Shown: one piece after another, positions 12,601 through 26,059 of the stretch | Layout of the letters: each line of letters opens with the position of its first letter | Position numbering within the stretch: the first letter of the stretch is position 1 | Assembly (NCBI GenBank): GCA_016490735.1 | Contig: JAEMWC010000011.1 | Location: 48,501-112,500 of the forward strand | Direction of reading: 5' to 3' | Length of the DNA: 64,000 nt | Source of the DNA: Pachyseris speciosa | Taxonomy: Eukaryota; Cnidaria; Anthozoa; Scleractinia; Pachyseridae | Position numbers and translations under genes: made by a program | Notes under the pieces: generated by a model | The model's input: the letters and a program-made list of their open reading frames with translations, nothing else | Databases searched by the model: none | Told to the model about the DNA's origin: nothing

Positions 12601-15600
12601 CTTCTCAAATCCTCAATCTCGTCGTCTTTCACTTTGGCATTTTCCGTTACTTGATCCAAAGCAGCGGACAGCTGTTCTGTTGTTTGGGTCTGAAGTTCCA
12701 GCTGCGACTGGAGTACCTCGATTGCCTCTTCCTTCTCTTTCTGAGCATCTGCCAGTTGAATTTGAAGCTCCTGCAGATCTTGTTCTTTTCCATCTTGGGA
12801 ATTAGTCAGTTCAAACTGAAGCTGTTGTACAGCCTCCTCCTTATCTTTCTGGGCAGTCGCCAGTTGAGACTGCAGCTCCTGTAATGCTTCTTCTTTCTCT
12901 TTCTGGGCGTTTGCCAATTTAAGTCTAAACTCTGCTATGTTTTTCTTATTCAAGTCAATTTTTTCCCGTATCTTGTCCTTCAACTTGGCGATGACCCCGT
13001 CCTTGTGAGTCTTTGTATTCTCCAACTGTTTAGTAAGTTTCTCCTCGACTTGCACCTTCTCAAGGTCTTTGGCAATGGAGATTTCCTCTATCTTCTTTCT
13101 GACAACATCGTCCAAATTACCTTTCATTTGCATAAGCTCGTCTTCCTTTCGTTGCAATCTGTCTTCAAATTGCTCTTCTTCTCTTGGCCTGTTGGCTCCC
13201 ATAAGTTCTTGCTTAACCATTTCTAGCTCCTTTTCTTGTTCGTTGAACTCCTCCTTTAAGTTTTCTAATTCAGACGTCACCCACTCATGTTGCACTGTCA
13301 ACTCATTCAGCTTTTCTCTGGTATTTGCAAGATCAGTCTCTGCAGCCGTTTTAGCTTCTGTTGCGTCTTTCATCTCTGACACAATGTCAGTCAGCTCGGC
13401 TTCCAGCTTAGCCTTTTCCAGTTGCAACTGCTCTATTTGACTAACCAGCTGTTTATCTTGGGATGCAAGGCTACCAATTTCGTCAGATGAAGAGCCCAAC
13501 TGCAGCTCTCTTTCAGGTGTCGCCTCAAGCAATTCACCCTCCACTGGAAAAACAGTTTGAATTTGGGCTTTTTCGATACTAGAAAGCTTGTTTTGCAACG
13601 TTTCTACTTTCATTTCACTGTCTTGCAACTCTTTCTTCATATTCTCCAACTCTGCAACGTGTCTCTCTTGCTCGGGTGCTAAAGAATTTAACTTCTCTTT
13701 GGCATTAAGCAATTCGGACTCTAAAGACGCCTTTTCTGCCGATATTTGACGTAAATACCTCTCGAGACGGTCCTTTTCTTGCTCGACATCACTTGATAAA
13801 GACTCTACAATTTTCAATTTAATAGCCATCTCTTCAAATGCTACTAACTTCTCCTCATCTTCTTCGCGTTTCTTGTTTAGTTGATTCAATGTCTGTTCCC
13901 GCTTTTTACAGAGTTGTTCAAGGTTATTCCGCTCACTGGTTGTCTTCTCCAACTCTCTGCGTAACTGTTGATCCTTTCCCAACATTTCCTCGAGAACACC
14001 TTTCAAGTCAGAATTGTCCTTCTCAAGACTTCTAATTTGTTGAATTTTCTTAGCAAGTTCTTCGCTTGCATTAGTTAAGTCCGATTTCATTGAATCCAAT
14101 TCCCAGTCAGTGGCACTAAGTTTGTCTTTGAGGTCAAACACTTCAGATTCTAACGCTGTCTTTTCATGCGAAACCTTCCTCAGCTCCGTGGCGACATCAC
14201 TAAGATTTGCTTGCAAACTGGCACTCGTTTCTTCCGCGTTGCCAACAGACTTTTCCAGTTCATTTTCGTGCGCACTCATTTCTTCCAGCCTACTGTTTGC
14301 GAAGGACAGAGCTTTTGCGTTCTCGGATAATACATCGTTAAGCTCGGTAACTTCCTTTTCTTTCTCACTAAGCAGTACCTGCTTCTCGTGTAGCTTCTCT
14401 TGAAGCTGTAAGATATCTTTCTCCTTGACTTGAATTTGATCATTCAGGACTTCTTCTTTCTGAGAAGCAACCAGTTCCTCTTTTACAACATTCTGCAGTT
14501 GGGAAACTTCTGCATGCAGTGAGCTTAACTGGCTATCCTTCATCGCCAACTCTTCTTTGGTTTTTTTAAGGTCTGCTTTGACATATTCCAGCTCTGATTC
14601 CAGGGAGGTGTGTCTTCCTTCATTGTCAGAAATCCTGTTCCGCAAAGAAACATTTTCACTAGCAGCTCCTTCAAGCTGTGTTTGCAGCTCGTCTCTTTCT
14701 TGTTTAAAATCAGCCCTGAGTTTGTTCAAACTGTCCTCGTTTTCATGCAGTTTAATTTGATACTCCTCAAGCGTGACCTTATTCAGGGACAAACTTTCAG
14801 ATGCTCCAAACAGCTCGTTTTCTTTGGCCTCAAGCTTCGTCTTCAATTCCTCCACATCTTTTTCAGCAGCCTTGTTGGTTTCTTCGTTAATGCTCTTCAA
14901 ATGCTCTATCACTTCTCTGAGATCTGTAACCTCTTTAACTTTCAAATTGAGCTGTGCTTTCAGATCAGCCAGTTCGGATTTAACGCTTTCACTTTCAGAC
15001 TCAACCACGGACATCCTTTCGTTGCTTTCATGGATGGAATTCTCCATAGATGCCTTTTCCGCTTCATTCTGATTGAGTTGAGAGTCAAGCTCATCACGAT
15101 CCTTCATAAGCTGCCTTTTTACTTCCTCGAGGGAACCTAATTTCCCTTCAAGCTCGCTAACCATTGAAGCAAAACTCTCCCTATTTTCATTGGCAATCCG
15201 CAGAGCTTCTTCGACCTGGCCAAGCTTACTTTCCAGTTCTTGTATCTCCTGGTTTTTAACCTGGAGCTGATTTTTGTGCTCAATTAACTGCGCTAAACAA
15301 GTTTCCATGGCTTCTTTCTCTTCCAAGAAGAGCTCTTTCTCCTTCTTCAGCTCATCCAATTCCTTTTTCTGGTTTTCGTTCTCAGCAGACACAGTATCAA
15401 AAGACTTCTTCAGTGCTTGCGCCTTCTTCTTCATAGCAGCAAACTTACTTTCTCTAGCCGCAAGCTGATTTTTCAGATCGTCAAGTTGGGCATTTGTCTC
15501 ATTTAGGCTTGCATCAAGGTTTTCAACGCCCATGCTCTTTTCATCTAAACTGGTCTTAAGCGTCAGGAGCTCCTCTTCTTTGCTAGAGAGCTCCTCACGA

Positions 15601-18600
15601 AGTTCACGTCTTTCTTCGTCCCAGTCATTGTAACGAGCATCAAAAAAGAAACTCTGCTCATTCAGATTTGCATTTAGTGAGTTTACCTCGTACTCTTTCT
15701 CATCCAGTTTTTGTTGTAGCTCGCTTACCAACGAACTCATTTCAGCAACACGAACCTCCAACTGCTCGACACTAACGTTTCGCTCGCCAAAATTGGCCTC
15801 CAGTTGACTAAGTTCTTCCTGTTTACTCTTAAGCATTTCTTGAAGCTGATTTAGTTGGGAAGAATTTTCAGCAAAGCTGAAACGTGACTGCTCCAAATCT
15901 GCATGCTTCTCGTCTAACATTGCCTGAAATTTGGCAGCTTCGGCTCCTTTTACCGCAAGTGAGTCTTGCAGTTCTTTCACTTGCGCTGCCACTTCCTTGT
16001 AACTGACATTCAGTTGCTCGTAACTTGAACCTTTCTTTTCTAGATTGGACTGCAACAGACCTATTTCGTCATCTCTCTCCATCATAGCTTCTTCGAGTTT
16101 GGTAACTTGCTGGCTTGTTTCAGCGAGTTTTGCAGTTAAATCTTCATAAGCGGATGCCTTCTCCTCAAGATTAGCATTAAGCTTCACAGATTCAATTTCC
16201 TTCTCTTTCATAACTTCCTGAAGATCTTTGATCCTCGATGTTGCCTCGTCGTAGCTTGTGTTAAGTTCACTAAGAGCGGATGCATATTCCTTAGTTTCAG
16301 ATTGTAGAAAGTCGATCTCGTTCTCTTTCTGTGTAATAGTTTCTTCCAGTTTAGAGACCTCAGAACTGTGTCTAGACTCAAGTTCATTATATCTTGCCTC
16401 TTCTGCTTCTAAACTCGTCCTTAAGGCATTGATTTCATCTTCCTTGTCAGTTAAGGCACTAGTCATTTCTTGTAAGCGAGAGCTCTGTTCAGTCAAGCGA
16501 GATGTGAGCTCTTGAAAGCTTGAACCTTGGTCGTCCATGCTGGTCCTAAGCACAGTCAACTCCGTCTCTTTAGCTGCAAGCAAATCATGAAGCTCCCTCA
16601 TTTGTGAACTTGCTTCTGTGAAGCTGGACTTCAGTTCTTCGTATTGCAAACCTTGAGCTTCAAGTTGCCCCTTAAGCGATTCAATCTCCCCAACCTTGGT
16701 TGCAATATCCTGTTCCAGATCTCTCATCTGGCTATTTGTCTCACCTAAGTTAGATATCAGCTGCTGATGGTCTTTCTCCTTGTCTTCTAGGCTGTTTTTC
16801 AGAGTTTCTACATTTTCGTCTTTTGTACGCAGTAACTGTTGCAGCTCCTCCAGCCGACCATCTCTCTCCGTACAATCCGAGGTTAGTTTTTCAACAGTCG
16901 CATCCCTTTCTTCCAAGCGCACCTGGAGAGTACTGATCTCTTTGTCCTTCTCCATCAAAGAATCTTGTATCTGTTTCATGTGCTTTTCTGATTGGGCGGA
17001 GCTTTGGTTTAACTGTTCATAATGCAATCCCTGTTCTTCTAAAGTAGCTTTCAGCGCCTTCAACTCCACATCTTTCGATGCACAATTTCCCTCAAGTTCT
17101 CGTACCTTAGCAAATGATTCTTCACACCTTGTATTCAGCTCCCTGCAGGAGGCGTCTTGTTCCTCTAATTTTCCCTTCAGAGAAGTGATCTCATCCTCTT
17201 TGGCAAAGAGCGCTTCTTGCAAGCTTTGAAGCTGTGACGCACTTTCAGACACCACTTGTGTCAGCTCTTTGTTGCTAAGAGCTTGCTCTTCGAAGTTTTG
17301 TTGCATGGCATTTAATTCGGACTCCTTTGCCTGTACAATTTCTTCAAGACCTTTCAACTGAGAGCTGGACTCTATCAAACTGGTGCTTAAGTGCTCGAAA
17401 CTCATGTCTTTTTCATCACCAGTAGCTTTTAGCTGCGCAATTTCATCTTCCTTCTCCTCAACAGTTGTCTTGAGCTTCTGAACCTCTTCAACCAATTCGC
17501 CTTGTTTCGATTGTAAAGATTCGATTTCTTCGGCTTCTTGGTACTTGCTGTCTTGTAAGACCTTCAGCTGTTCCTCCTTGTTTGCTACAAGTACTTGCAT
17601 TTCGTTGACTGTGGAACACACATCCGTGTAACTTCCCTTGAGCTGCTCAAAGCTTGCCTCCTGCTCTTTAAATTCCTTCTTCAGCCTCTCTACCTCAGCC
17701 TCCTTCGCAGACAGTTGCTCCTGAAGCTGCTCGATCTGAGTGGTCGTCTCAGAGAAGCTCGCGTTCAACATCTCAAAACCTGAACTACTTTCCATCAATG
17801 CTCCTTGTAAACTGTTAATTTCTTTATCTTTGTCTTCAACAACCTTGGTGTGCTCCTGGGCGTTCTGTTGGAGTTGACGCTCAAGAGTTTCAAGGGCGGT
17901 TTTGTTTTCCTGAAGCTCGTTTTGAAGGCTTTCTGAATTCTGTGACTGCTTCATACAATCCTCTTGACTCTGTTCAAGTTGGCTCATAAGAGCTACAAAA
18001 GACAAGTTTTCGCGCATTAGCACCTGAACGTTACCACACCCGTACAACTGCAACTGTTACGAACAACTGAGAATGGATGAATGCACTCTATGTACGCTGG
18101 GTGCCCCACACATCTGGCTGTGCGGTAAGATCTCTCACGAGTGACTATCATGAGACGAGGTACAATTTGCGAGAGATGGTAGCTCATGAGGGACGCTAGA
18201 CGAGGTGTAACACTAGGGCGCAGAATAGTTCAAACAAAGGAATCCTCGAGTGGATTAATTTTAAAGCACCTTACCCTAAGAAATCAAAGGACCTCAGGGT
18301 TTTCTTTTTTGGCCGGCGACCGGCGATTTTTGCCGCCTGTGAATGGCTCAATCGCCGGCAGCTGTGTGCCAAAGAACCGCTGTTGTTCAGTAACAATTTT
18401 CGCTTCCGCACCCATAATCTCCGCCTGCTTTGCTCAAGTCGACTGTAACTCCATTTGAGAAGGAGAACCCTGAAAGGTTTGCATCTGGAAGAGGGTATTG
18501 TCAAAAGGACAACTGCAGCTGACACTTGGGGGCTTTGTCTTTCTGACATTCGTCATTCGTATCGCTAATATTTTAAGGGGCACGATGGCAGTACGAGCAT

Positions 18601-21600
18601 AGCACAAGTGAGTGCGGCCGAGAAAAGTGCAAAGATCTGGGGTTTTGGTGACCGAATCAAATAAGAACCTTGAAACAACTATATTTTATATTTCATTGGT
18701 ATTCATGACCGTCAGTGAGTTAGTTCCCAAAATGACTGATTCTTACCTACAGACTTCTCTTTCTCTACTGTTATTAGTTGTTTCAGAGAATCAACTTCCA
18801 ATTGCAACTCATTCTGTAGAAAAAAATGTTTCCGTTAATGCGGTGCAATGCCTAAACATTGACAGGAAGAGAGCAATAGAATGCGTTACTAGCTTTTCAA
18901 CCGAGGAACATTGCCAGCATTAGTTAATGGTCAGCACAATCAACAGTGAACCTTTGAATTAAGGTGGCTCCCATGGGTTTTCAGTACTTTCCAGTTCTTC
19001 TACTTTTATGGATCACCACCACCAATCTTTATAAATCGTTACCTTTCTAGAGGAATCAACCAAATGCCTAATCATTGGTGAAAAACCGAATAGGATACCA
19101 TAGCAACACTATAACCTGTTCAAAATACCCCTAATTTTGGCGTTAAGTTAAAAGCCAGCCCGGTGACCCCCACGTTTTATTGTTGAAAAGAAATAAGCAT
19201 ATCGTGATCCAATATTTTGTAAAGATTAAAAGAATTGTAGGAGCGGATTCAAAGCCACCTTAAATTTCGAAAAATTAAGGTGCTCTGAATCCGCTCTTAC
19301 CATTTTTTTTAACTTTGAAAAAAGTCATATTTTATTATGCTAATTATTTCCAGCAGTTTATTGCACCACCTACTCAAGTTACTATGTGCAACACTTTCTT
19401 CTTTGAGTGCACATGTCAGCATAAACAGCGGTGCTTGAGCTACATAAAGAACCAAGGGCCAAGGGTGTTGGTTTACTGCCCCCAATCCACCCCCCACCCC
19501 AACCACGCCGCACAGTCCACAAGAAAAAATAACCTTGAAATGAAATGCTTTGATGCCTGATCAAACTATCCCAGCTGACACCTTAAGAAATAGAGCGGCT
19601 AGAGTTAAGAGAATGAATTCATACTTCATAAGCATGTTCATATCTGAGCAGGGCCTGAAGGTTCAAAGCGTTTTGTTTGGTTCCCTAGTTGGTTAGCTAG
19701 GCCACGTTTACACTTGTGGGTGACGCCAACAACACGACGGCAGACAGCTGATTCTATAACCATTAATTTTCAGATAAAAATCTCAACGCCTTCACCAACA
19801 GACCATTTTACATGTTTGTACAGACTGACAAACAACAACAACAAAAGGAAAAACAAAAACCATTGCGCCAATCACAAAAGTCTGATGCCTTAAGCATATA
19901 AAACGTTGCCTGTATTTTTTCTAAGGATTAAAGTACTTTAGATCGCATAAATAGAGATTGGGAAATATTTCTTTCACCACTTGCTGAAAAAGGAAATACG
20001 AGGATAAATGAAACACCTACCCCTAACCAAAACATTTCACAAGTTTTCCAATTTCTTACTACTACCTTTAATTATGCGCCGGCTTACTTCAGTACACAAA
20101 TGACACGATATTGCTCATATACGGTAATCATGTCCCAACTTTGAAAATTTTTTTTTAATTTGTAAGTTATTTTTAAAGCCGGCTAATAGATTACGCAAGT
20201 GACACGTCTTACATCTTTAAACTGTATAGTTAAAATCCGAATCAACAGTCCTTCGAAAACATTTTGTTTTAAACATGAACCATAAAAACGCGATGTTAAC
20301 GTTACGAACGTTCGATGATCTTCGTCAAGTTCGAATTCAAGATTAACCCAAACTTAGGGATGACCACGAACGGTCGAAACTCAGTTCCTTTTTAGCGTTT
20401 ATTTCTATAACGCAATAGTTAAAAAAGCAATGTAAATAGCATTGTCATTACCTTGAAGGGGCTTGAATTAAAGTTAAGGTAAGAAAGATTAATGTTACAC
20501 CAGCACGCTATGGAATAGCGAATTATGTGTTCACCTCATCATCCGTAACATAAACTTCTTTTTGTTGGAGCATTGTTTTAAACAGATGAAGATTCTGTTG
20601 TTGCTGGGCGACTTTTGTTTCCAAGTACAGTATGCGTTCATCTTTGCCAAACTGCTGAAACGCGGGATTTTCTAATCAGAATTTGTCAAAGCGTTTGGCT
20701 TATAGTGAGAACACATGGGGCCCACACAATCTGTTTGTGTAACCTCACCTGTAATTTTCTAGTGAATATATGGGATTTAGCGATGTATCGCTAAATACAT
20801 AAATTATGTGGAGCAATGCTAAATAAAAGTTAAATTACATGACCTGTAGTGTATAGTCGCCCTTTTTCTTAAAACTTAAAATATCACTTCCGAAGCAAAA
20901 GGACGGCAATACATTATACACCATAACTTTTATTTAGTATTTCTCCATACATATATTGAGCGAAACGTCGCTATATTATTTAAAAAAACCATACAGTTAC
21001 TATAAAATTACAAACGGTAAACAAAAAGATCGTGTGGGCCCCTGTGGTTAGAGTTGGGAATGAAGAAGTATTTGATGGCGAGAAAAAAAAAATGGCTCGA
21101 GAGGATGTTTTCAATTGTTACTTTTACATCTTCAATGTTATCATTTTTGTTGCACGTAAGATTAAAGATATATAATTTATGACAGCTGGATAACAAGAAC
21201 TTAAGAGAAAAGATGTGTACGATAATTAACAGAATGCAAAAGAATTGCATACCTGTATATACTCATAATCCATACGTGAGTCACATGAAACAGTGTATGT
21301 TTGAAGAGAAAAGCTAATTCGTCTGATATCACGCTGTTATTTAGTCGTACTTCAGTCTGTAAAGTAGGGTACAACAAAGCCCTCCCCCCGTCACTAAAAA
21401 GTGGTTTTCAAGGGGGCTCCTCTAAAAATATATAAAAATATTAAAAACTAGGAAACCATTAAACCATGTTGCTTTTTTACTTCAGCTTATTGTACAGATT
21501 AAACTTTTTTTCACAACATTCCTGCTGGGTGGGACTAAACAAAACCACAATATATTCCCACCTCTTCACATGGACTACCTTATAAACGTACATGTAAGTG

Positions 21601-24600
21601 ATCAGAATTAAAGGGATACCTGGTACTCGCAACACAAGTACGCCCTTATAAATCTACGTTTTGGCCAGTTTTAACAAAGGAGTAACCTTTCATGTTCGTA
21701 ACTTGCTTTCTAGTGAAAATTTCAAATGCAATACGTATGCATTTATTTAGCAACAGTAGAGACCTCTTATCATTCACCAATACTGTACACATACTTGTCA
21801 CTTTCGTATTTCATAACTTATATAGTACTCCAAGAACAAATATCATCTCACCACAATATCAAACATATCGTGATATGCTATCTCTCGCAAGCCAGTTACA
21901 TTCGCATTATACTAGAAATTGCAACCTTTTTTACATACCTCCCTGCCGAACTAATATTCGAAACTTCTCAATTCGGTTTCAAGGACCTAAGTTTTTCAAC
22001 TCGTTAAGTCATGAAATTCAAAACAGTGAAAGCATCCGTTTGTTTGGGAAAAGACTTAAAAAAATTCCTTCTTTCTTAGGTAAATATACTCATTGTTGAG
22101 CTACTTACTTCTTCTTTTCTTTTCTTTTTAAAATAATACATTTCATATTTCATGCTGTCCCGGTAATTCGTATGATGTACCCTATATTGTCAGGAAGCCT
22201 ATAGTTCATAAGCCCCCGGCTTCTATATAGGCTTTCTTGTCATTACCACCTTAAACATTTGTAGTCTATTGTCTTAAGTTTAAGTTATTATAAATTTCTT
22301 ATGTTTCGTATTTTTAAATTTCTAGTGTTTTGTATTTTTATGTGGTTAATGGCAAATAAATGGAAATGGAAATGGAAATGGAAAGCATCTACCAGCAGCT
22401 ATAAAATTAGCCTCCCATACAGTCGTTTATAGGGGACTTGTATTTCACCTCCTCCCCACCTCCTTGTGGGGAGGAGGTGAAAAACGACTGTATGAGAGGT
22501 TACTATAAAATAAATTTCGTTAAAAATAAAATTGCGATGTCCTTAATGAAGATAAATGTGCTTACCTTCTTATTCAGTGGAGCTTGTATCATTTCCTCCC
22601 TTAGGTTTGCCAGTGCTGATCGCTCCACTTCTAGAGATGCTCTGAAAATGAAGCCAAGATGTTTTTGACACAATGTAATAACAAATGTATAATAAATTTA
22701 TGATGAACCCGGTTCCAAACTAAATACCTGCTGTACAGTCAAACACAATGAACAATCATCGTGATTAAATGTTCAGAAAATAAACCGTTTATGTTTAACT
22801 GGGAGATAAATATTGGACATAAGTGGCCTCTACTCTGTTAAAACCTGGTTCTATCACACTTTAAGGCTTGGTCAAATGGCTCATGATCTTGATCGGCTAT
22901 CACGTGCCATGTGACCAGGGTTTTCGTATAAATCTACTAGCGTTCTATTAGCTACGCTTCTCGCTATCTATTCTGTTAGATAGTGAGTAGTGGTTGTCAA
23001 CAAAAGTATGGACGCTTCTTCGAATTTTCAAAGTGGCTGTGAAGAGGATTTAGATAATTTACTTGTTTAGTTTTTAACTACTAGTAGATTTATATTAAAA
23101 CAATTAGATTATTCTCTCTTGATTTCTATGCGTGAAAGTTGATTTGGGCTGCATCCTCATCAACTATCACGCAGTAGAAATCAGTTGAGTTCATAATCTA
23201 AATTACCGTTAAGTACACACTGTAGGTGACAAGAGACCTGACAGTAGGCTACAGATCAGTGCAACTGGTGTCAGGTGATGCTTTTCCACAGTTCACAGTT
23301 TTACATTTACCTGTAGATGTACAATACCGTATACAGGTGTAACCTGAATTTTTTGAAGAGGAGGGCTGCCAGTATACATGTATCAGCAAATGACTGCTGT
23401 ATTCGACTGGAGCATATCAATTTTAACAAGATACTTGCTGTAAATAGCAGAGATACTCACACTGAAATTTCATATTATGCAAAAAAAGGTTTAACAATTA
23501 AAGATGCCATACCTAAGCGTCTCATTCTCCTCCTGCAGAGCCTCCACATGCATCATCAGAGACTCCTCTGCCATGTGCTTGGCATGCTCTGCATCTTCAT
23601 CTGAACTAATCTCCTCAGCCTTTTTCTGTTGCTGCTCTTTTTCAGCTTCCAGCATTTCCTCTAGTTCCTCCACCTTGCTCTGCAGAGAGTCACGCTCCTG
23701 CCAGAAACACAAGACTCTAAGAAGAACTCACACAATAATACCTGTAGTTGAAATTCATCACTGAGCAAAGTGTGCTACTCAATAGCTTGATGAGTACATG
23801 CTGGTGACAAAATACTGTCATATGCTTGAGGAAAAAATACAAAACTTACAGTAAAAAATAGGGAAAGAAGGGGATTTAAAGAAAAAATGAAAAAAGGATG
23901 ACACCTTTGAGAAAAGAGAACAGGGTTTTCCAGATTTATCTAGAAAATTTATTTTGTTAATTTTCTAGATAAATCTGGAAAACCCTGTTCTCTTTTGCAG
24001 AGCTTGCACCAACAAAGACTTTTCATACTGAATATTGGCAAGCACTTTGAACAAGATTCACAGATTGAATGCATGTACTGTACATTTTATTTCTAAACAT
24101 ATACATTGATTATCCTGTTTCTGTCAAGAGGAATTTAACAGAGATTGTAAGGCTCATCTTTCAAATATGTCTGCCTGAGTCCACAACTTAATCTCTGCAC
24201 TTATACTAAGGGAAACATCAGCAAAACACATGGCTGCCTATACCTCCATCGCACTGACAGGTCACACTATCAACCTAAAAAGCTTAACTGCCAGTATGTT
24301 TTCTTTAATTTCAGACACACTACCTTAGTGATTAGATCAAGTCTTCTCTCCATGCAGTATCTCTCTTCTTCAAGAATCTTCATCACATTCACAAAGCCTG
24401 ATTCCTCAGAGGTGGAACCCACAATGGTTGACATGGTGCCACTGCCCTCCAGCTCTTCCACAGGTTGATCATCCTCTTCTGATGATTAGGATAAACGGTA
24501 TAGTAGAATCTTTGCTGACGCCATTGTTTACATTTTTCCTTATTAGCATACATGTATATCAAACCATAAGCCATGAACAAATGGACACCATAAACTAAAA

Positions 24601-26008
24601 AAGCATGTTACTTTTGGTAACCAGTGTGAATATTACTCCTGACCAATTAGTTCAACATTACAAATATCCATACCCCTACCACGGAGGGAATTTTGTTTAA
24701 GACCCCCCCCCCCCCCCACCTCCCCGGATTTTCCATTTTTTCAAGAAAACAATAACCCCCCCACCCCTCTGGAATTTCCAGAATTATTCAAAACACCCCC
24801 CAACCCCTCTGGAAAGTTTGCTTTTCACAAGCAAGTGTTGCAGACGCCTTTTTGTTGAGGCAATATTATTGGTTGTCTGTTTGAACAAAGGTATAATAGT
24901 TGTTTGTAAATTACCTTGACGGACAGAAATATTTTAAGCCTCCCAGTTAATCTCTTCTTATGGCCAAACTTTTAAAATTTACCGCAAATTTCTTTGTGAA
25001 TGTAATTGTCACAAACAGAGATATGAAACAATCACAACTATAAGCGCAATTCGAGGAACAAGTACTACACGTGCAGTATGAAATTCATTGCAAAACATAC
25101 ACTAGCGAGCCACGCTTTTCTCGGTCGGGAGAAAAGAAACTTGACAGTTAATATCTGAATTTTTTTCTAACATACTGGTGGTTCAGCGGAAAATAAAAAT
25201 TAATGTGAACGAAAGATGTCTTTCATTGAATAATTTTAAAATTATTGCGTTATGTGATGTCAGATGAATTCAAGTTTCTTTTGACATCTGCAAATTTCAG
25301 CACAGAAGGCAAAATTTATCCTTCCTCCAGTAAACATCCAGTGGTTTTTGCTGCTACCAAGAACATCTCTTCAATCAATTTTAATTACACTAAAGACTTG
25401 TTTTCAAAATAGCAGGAGTTCATTCGGCAAAAGTTTCAGTACAAAATATTAGGACTATGGTACGCAGTCCATGCTTGGGAATGTAATTCAATATTCTGTT
25501 CTAAAAATACTCTGGAAAGACTTCATGGGAATCGTGGATTCAGTAATAACGACGAAAGATTTTGTCGGTTAAGGATTTTACTGTAGTAAATAAATAAACA
25601 GCTTTGCAAATATGTAGCAGATGAACTTATTTCTTAGCGGATGTCAATTTGTAACGCGTAACATTTCTTGTTTGTAATGCACACATGCTCATGGCAGCAA
25701 GATGTCGAATTTAACTCTAAATTCTGAAGATTACTGGATCGATCGTATGATTTCCAAAAACCTTGTTGAGTCTGTATCAGAGGTAATTTAACTTGATTTT
25801 TGTTGTTTCTCAGTCCTTGGTTCTTGTTTCTCCTCGATATGCTTAAGTCAAAATGAAAGTTTAAGCTTACTATTCGGGGTGTGGACAAAACCTGGGCCCA
25901 AGCCCATGGGCTAGCCCATGGGCCACCCTATGGGCTACCCTATGGGCTACCCCAAAAAATTAAAAAAATAAATAAATAATAGTAATAATAATAATAATAG
26001 TAATAATG

Positions 26009-26059
<51 letters not shown>

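Larger units (their letters stand above)
20655..22565. other. Intron 10 of the giantin-like gene
   Basis: Contains a 5'-truncated LINE (about 21680-22385) and a foldback hairpin at about 22405-22505. Nothing else is identifiable. Confidence 0.65.

Noticed and set aside
15477..17852. Regularly spaced repeats as a CRISPR-like or satellite array
   Set aside because: The 126-bp period is a coding coiled-coil repeat with heavily diverged DNA, in a eukaryotic exon.
18271..18549. Open frame between exons 12 and 13 considered as an additional giantin exon
   Set aside because: Joining exon 12 (phase 1) to its best acceptor leads to a stop after about 22 codons, and the product is not coiled coil. 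Direct joining of 18747 to 17992 is in phase.
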